Positions 32,492-33,937 of a DNA stretch of 33,937 nucleotides are shown here, piece after piece. Position 1 is the first letter of the stretch. Each line of letters starts with the position of its first letter. Position numbers and translations under genes: made by a program. The DNA is taken from assembly GCA_910587065.1 (NCBI GenBank), contig CAJUMA010000016.1, forward strand, positions 1-33,937, given 5' to 3'. The stretch is from an uncultured Bacilli bacterium. GTDB taxonomy: Bacteria > Bacillota_I > Bacilli_A > RF39 > UBA660. Under the pieces are notes generated by a model. That model had not been told where the DNA came from. It was given only the letters and a program-made list of their open reading frames with translations, and ran no database searches.

Positions 32492-33040
32492 ATGACAAAA
32501 TTTTGTGCAGATTGTATATATATGGGGAATGTAGATACTAAAGGAAAATTCCCTTGTAATAATTCAAGAAGTGGGATTAAAGTTGTATCGGCTAGACAGG
32601 TCGCATGCAATTACTTTACTGAGTGTTTCAATTCTAGAAGAAGCGAAACAGAAAGAGAAAGAATGATGAGAACATCTAGAGACTATGGTTATTACATAAT
32701 GACAGCAGTTATGGATATATTAAATCTTCCAGAAAGAGAGACTTATATAACCGAATTTGCTTATGTAAAAGATGTTATCATGCCAAAATTAAATGGTGGT
32801 GCTGCATGGGTTAACGAATATGATACATTTGGACCAGTTATAGCTTTTGGTATAAGAGAAGAAAATGACCATGCAAGTGTTGCGTTGGAGTTATTTGAAA
32901 CATACATAAGAACTTTCCATGCGTTATTTAACAATAATGAAATAGATCAAGCAATTTCTGTATATCAAGATATGTTTAGAGAACTAATGGTTAGATATCA
33001 GTTAATTGATAAACCACAAAAACGCGAAATAAAAAATTAG
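32492..33040 (+). CDS. Hypothetical protein with N-terminal cysteine cluster, 182 aa
   Basis: The first 45 residues carry five cysteines (Cys5, Cys8, Cys22, Cys39, Cys45), beginning CADC and ending CNYFTEC. This suggests a zinc- or iron-sulfur-binding site. The remainder (about 55-175) is helical, with no membrane segment, so the protein is probably cytoplasmic. No family name is recognised. It is 14 bases downstream of the preceding surface protein gene and shares its transcript, with an AAAGGGGAATG start region. A regulatory or assembly role for the locus is possible but unproven. Confidence 0.7.
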   Translation: MTKFCADCIYMGNVDTKGKFPCNNSRSGIKVVSARQVACNYFTECFNSRRSETERERMMRTSRDYGYYIMTAVMDILNLPERETYITEFAYVKDVIMPKLNGGAAWVNEYDTFGPVIAFGIREENDHASVALELFETYIRTFHALFNNNEIDQAISVYQDMFRELMVRYQLIDKPQKREIKN

Positions 33041-33063
33041 GGTGAATAATTTCACTCTTTTTT
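33039..33063 (+). terminator. Terminator after the cysteine-cluster gene
   Basis: AGGGTGA and TCACTCT pair (one G-T) around a six-base loop, followed by six T residues. The stop codon overlaps the 5' arm. Confidence 0.85.
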
Positions 33064-33128
33064 CTTGCCATTATATACTGTAACTTGTATAATTGAATTA
33101 GAGATACTTAAGATTCGGGGGGATGTTT

Positions 33129-33848
33129 ATGTATGAAGATAAAGAAGTCTCTACTAATTGGATAAAAATTGGGTTAAGAATAGTTAGTGTGATTTTAATC
33201 GCTCTTATCCTATTCAAAATAGTAGATATTGTTGGAAACAATAGAACTAATGTCGTTGAAGAAGATAAGATGAAAGAAAAAATTGCTCTTTTAGAAAGTG
33301 CGGGGAAAAAACACTTTACAGATGAATTTCTTCCAAAAGAGACTGGGGATTCCAAAACGGTAACTCTCCAAGAATTAATTGACAAAGAATTAATTGAAGA
33401 AATAAAAGATACAAAAGATAGAGTATGTAATCTTAATGATTCTAATGTAAAAGTTTTTAAGCTAGATTCGGAATATCAATTTAAATCTACACTTATATGT
33501 GATGATTATGAAAATTATTTAAATTCTTTTGTAGAAATTGAAAAAGGTGAAAATGTTAATACTGATGTAACAATAAAACCAGAAGAGGAAACAACCACTA
33601 CTGCGGTGGTAAAAACAACAAAAAGAAAAACAACTGCAAAAAAGAAATACACAGTGTCTTTTAATACAAATGGTGGTTCATTTATAAATGATCAAATGAT
33701 AAACGCAAATGATAGTGCCAGATCGCCTGGGGCACCTAAAAGAATAGGTTATACTTTTGTAGGTTGGTATTATCACGGCGAGAGCTTTAGCTTTTCAACA
33801 AAGATTAATCAAGATTATGTTTTAATAGCTAAATGGATAAAGAACTAA
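33129..33848 (+). CDS. Membrane-anchored protein with a C-terminal InlB-type B repeat
   Basis: The 239-aa protein starts at ATG 33129, which has GGGGGG six bases upstream; the ATG at 33123 touches that site and is too close. A membrane helix (about residues 13-33) anchors the protein. An Asp/Glu/Lys-rich region with two cysteines (about 97 and 123) follows, then a Thr/Lys-rich stretch (about 150-172). The C-terminal 65 residues are one InlB/Listeria-Bacteroides B repeat, with VSFNTNGGSFINDQ, GYTFVGWYYHG and IAKWIKN. Such repeats are found in extracellular adhesins. It probably extends from the cell surface. It stands alone before a terminator, next to the SipW genes. Confidence 0.8.
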   Translation: MYEDKEVSTNWIKIGLRIVSVILIALILFKIVDIVGNNRTNVVEEDKMKEKIALLESAGKKHFTDEFLPKETGDSKTVTLQELIDKELIEEIKDTKDRVCNLNDSNVKVFKLDSEYQFKSTLICDDYENYLNSFVEIEKGENVNTDVTIKPEEETTTTAVVKTTKRKTTAKKKYTVSFNTNGGSFINDQMINANDSARSPGAPKRIGYTFVGWYYHGESFSFSTKINQDYVLIAKWIKN

Positions 33849-33868
33849 AGCACATAGGTGCTTTTTTT
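33847..33868 (+). terminator. Terminator after the InlB-repeat gene
   Basis: AAAGCAC and GTGCTTT form a perfect seven-base-pair stem around a four-base loop, followed by T residues. The stop codon shares the 5' arm. Confidence 0.88.
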
Positions 33869-33882
33869 GTGTAAAAAATTAC

Positions 33883-33932
33883 AAAAAAACACTTGACAAG
33901 ACGATTAGGGCTTGCTAAAAAAAAAAAAAAAA
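33883..33932 (+). repeat. Repeated promoter-like element, copy 2
   Basis: This is the second copy of the element at 25764-25805: an A tract, CACTTGACA, ACGATTAGG, CTTGCTAA and a long A tract (about 17 A residues). TTGACA (33893-33898) is again 17 bases from TAAAAA preceded by TGC. The window ends five bases later, so the gene it should drive is not seen. The long homopolymer could vary in length. Confidence 0.6.
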
Positions 33933-33937
33933 ATGCT

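Overview
The window is about 70% AT and has short intergenic regions, Shine-Dalgarno sites of the AGGAGG or GGTGA type, sigma-A-like promoters (TTGACA-17-TATAAT) and many hairpin-plus-T-run terminators. TGA works as a stop: essC and the gene ending at 16890 end on TGA, and the second TGA lies inside a terminator stem. This excludes the Mycoplasma code. Type VIIb secretion parts, a proline T-box, a SipW-type signal peptidase and pyruvate formate-lyase point to an anaerobic, low-GC Bacillota, most likely an uncultured gut lineage near the Bacilli/Mollicutes boundary. That placement is inference; no rRNA is present.

Layout. 1-431: five tRNA genes (Val, Thr, Tyr, Gln, Lys). 493-1797: an unknown small gene divergent from an orphan MvaI/BcnI-type restriction endonuclease. 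1860-2018: tRNA-Pro and tRNA-Arg on the minus strand. 2225-13760: a type VII secretion island with a LysM-tagged substrate-like protein, a DUF5684/zinc-ribbon membrane protein, EssC, EsaB/YukD, two small helical substrate-like proteins (A and B), a protein of eight 21-residue DENP repeats, a membrane metalloprotease, a small acidic protein carrying one diverged repeat, and a B-module/SleB cell-wall hydrolase fusion. 13766-15707: T-box and proS. 15766-19079: an unknown helical protein and a type IA topoisomerase (topB). 19111-19526: a probable structured noncoding RNA. 19586-20048: a transposase remnant. 20182-23135: pflB-pflA. 23202-25725: an unknown gene and argS. 25764-26246: a repeated promoter-like element and a decayed gene. 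26360-27076: a yebC-type gene. 27077-27518: remnants. 27519-29535: a two-component system. 29792-33848: a SipW signal peptidase with TasA/camelysin-like and other surface proteins, ending with an InlB-type repeat protein. The repeated promoter-like element recurs at the right end.

The most interesting part is the type VII island. Proteins A (129 aa) and B (116 aa) are adjacent and probably co-transcribed, like Esx partner pairs. Each also occurs in a larger fusion: A behind an N-terminal LysM peptidoglycan-binding domain, and B in front of a C-terminal SleB-type hydrolase. If A and B pair, the fusions could assemble a secreted, wall-targeted hydrolase from two polypeptides. The usual EssA, EssB and EsaA membrane parts are not recognisable in the window. 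The right-hand end looks like a separate envelope locus in which a dedicated signal peptidase processes fibre- or pilin-like proteins, possibly under the adjacent two-component system.
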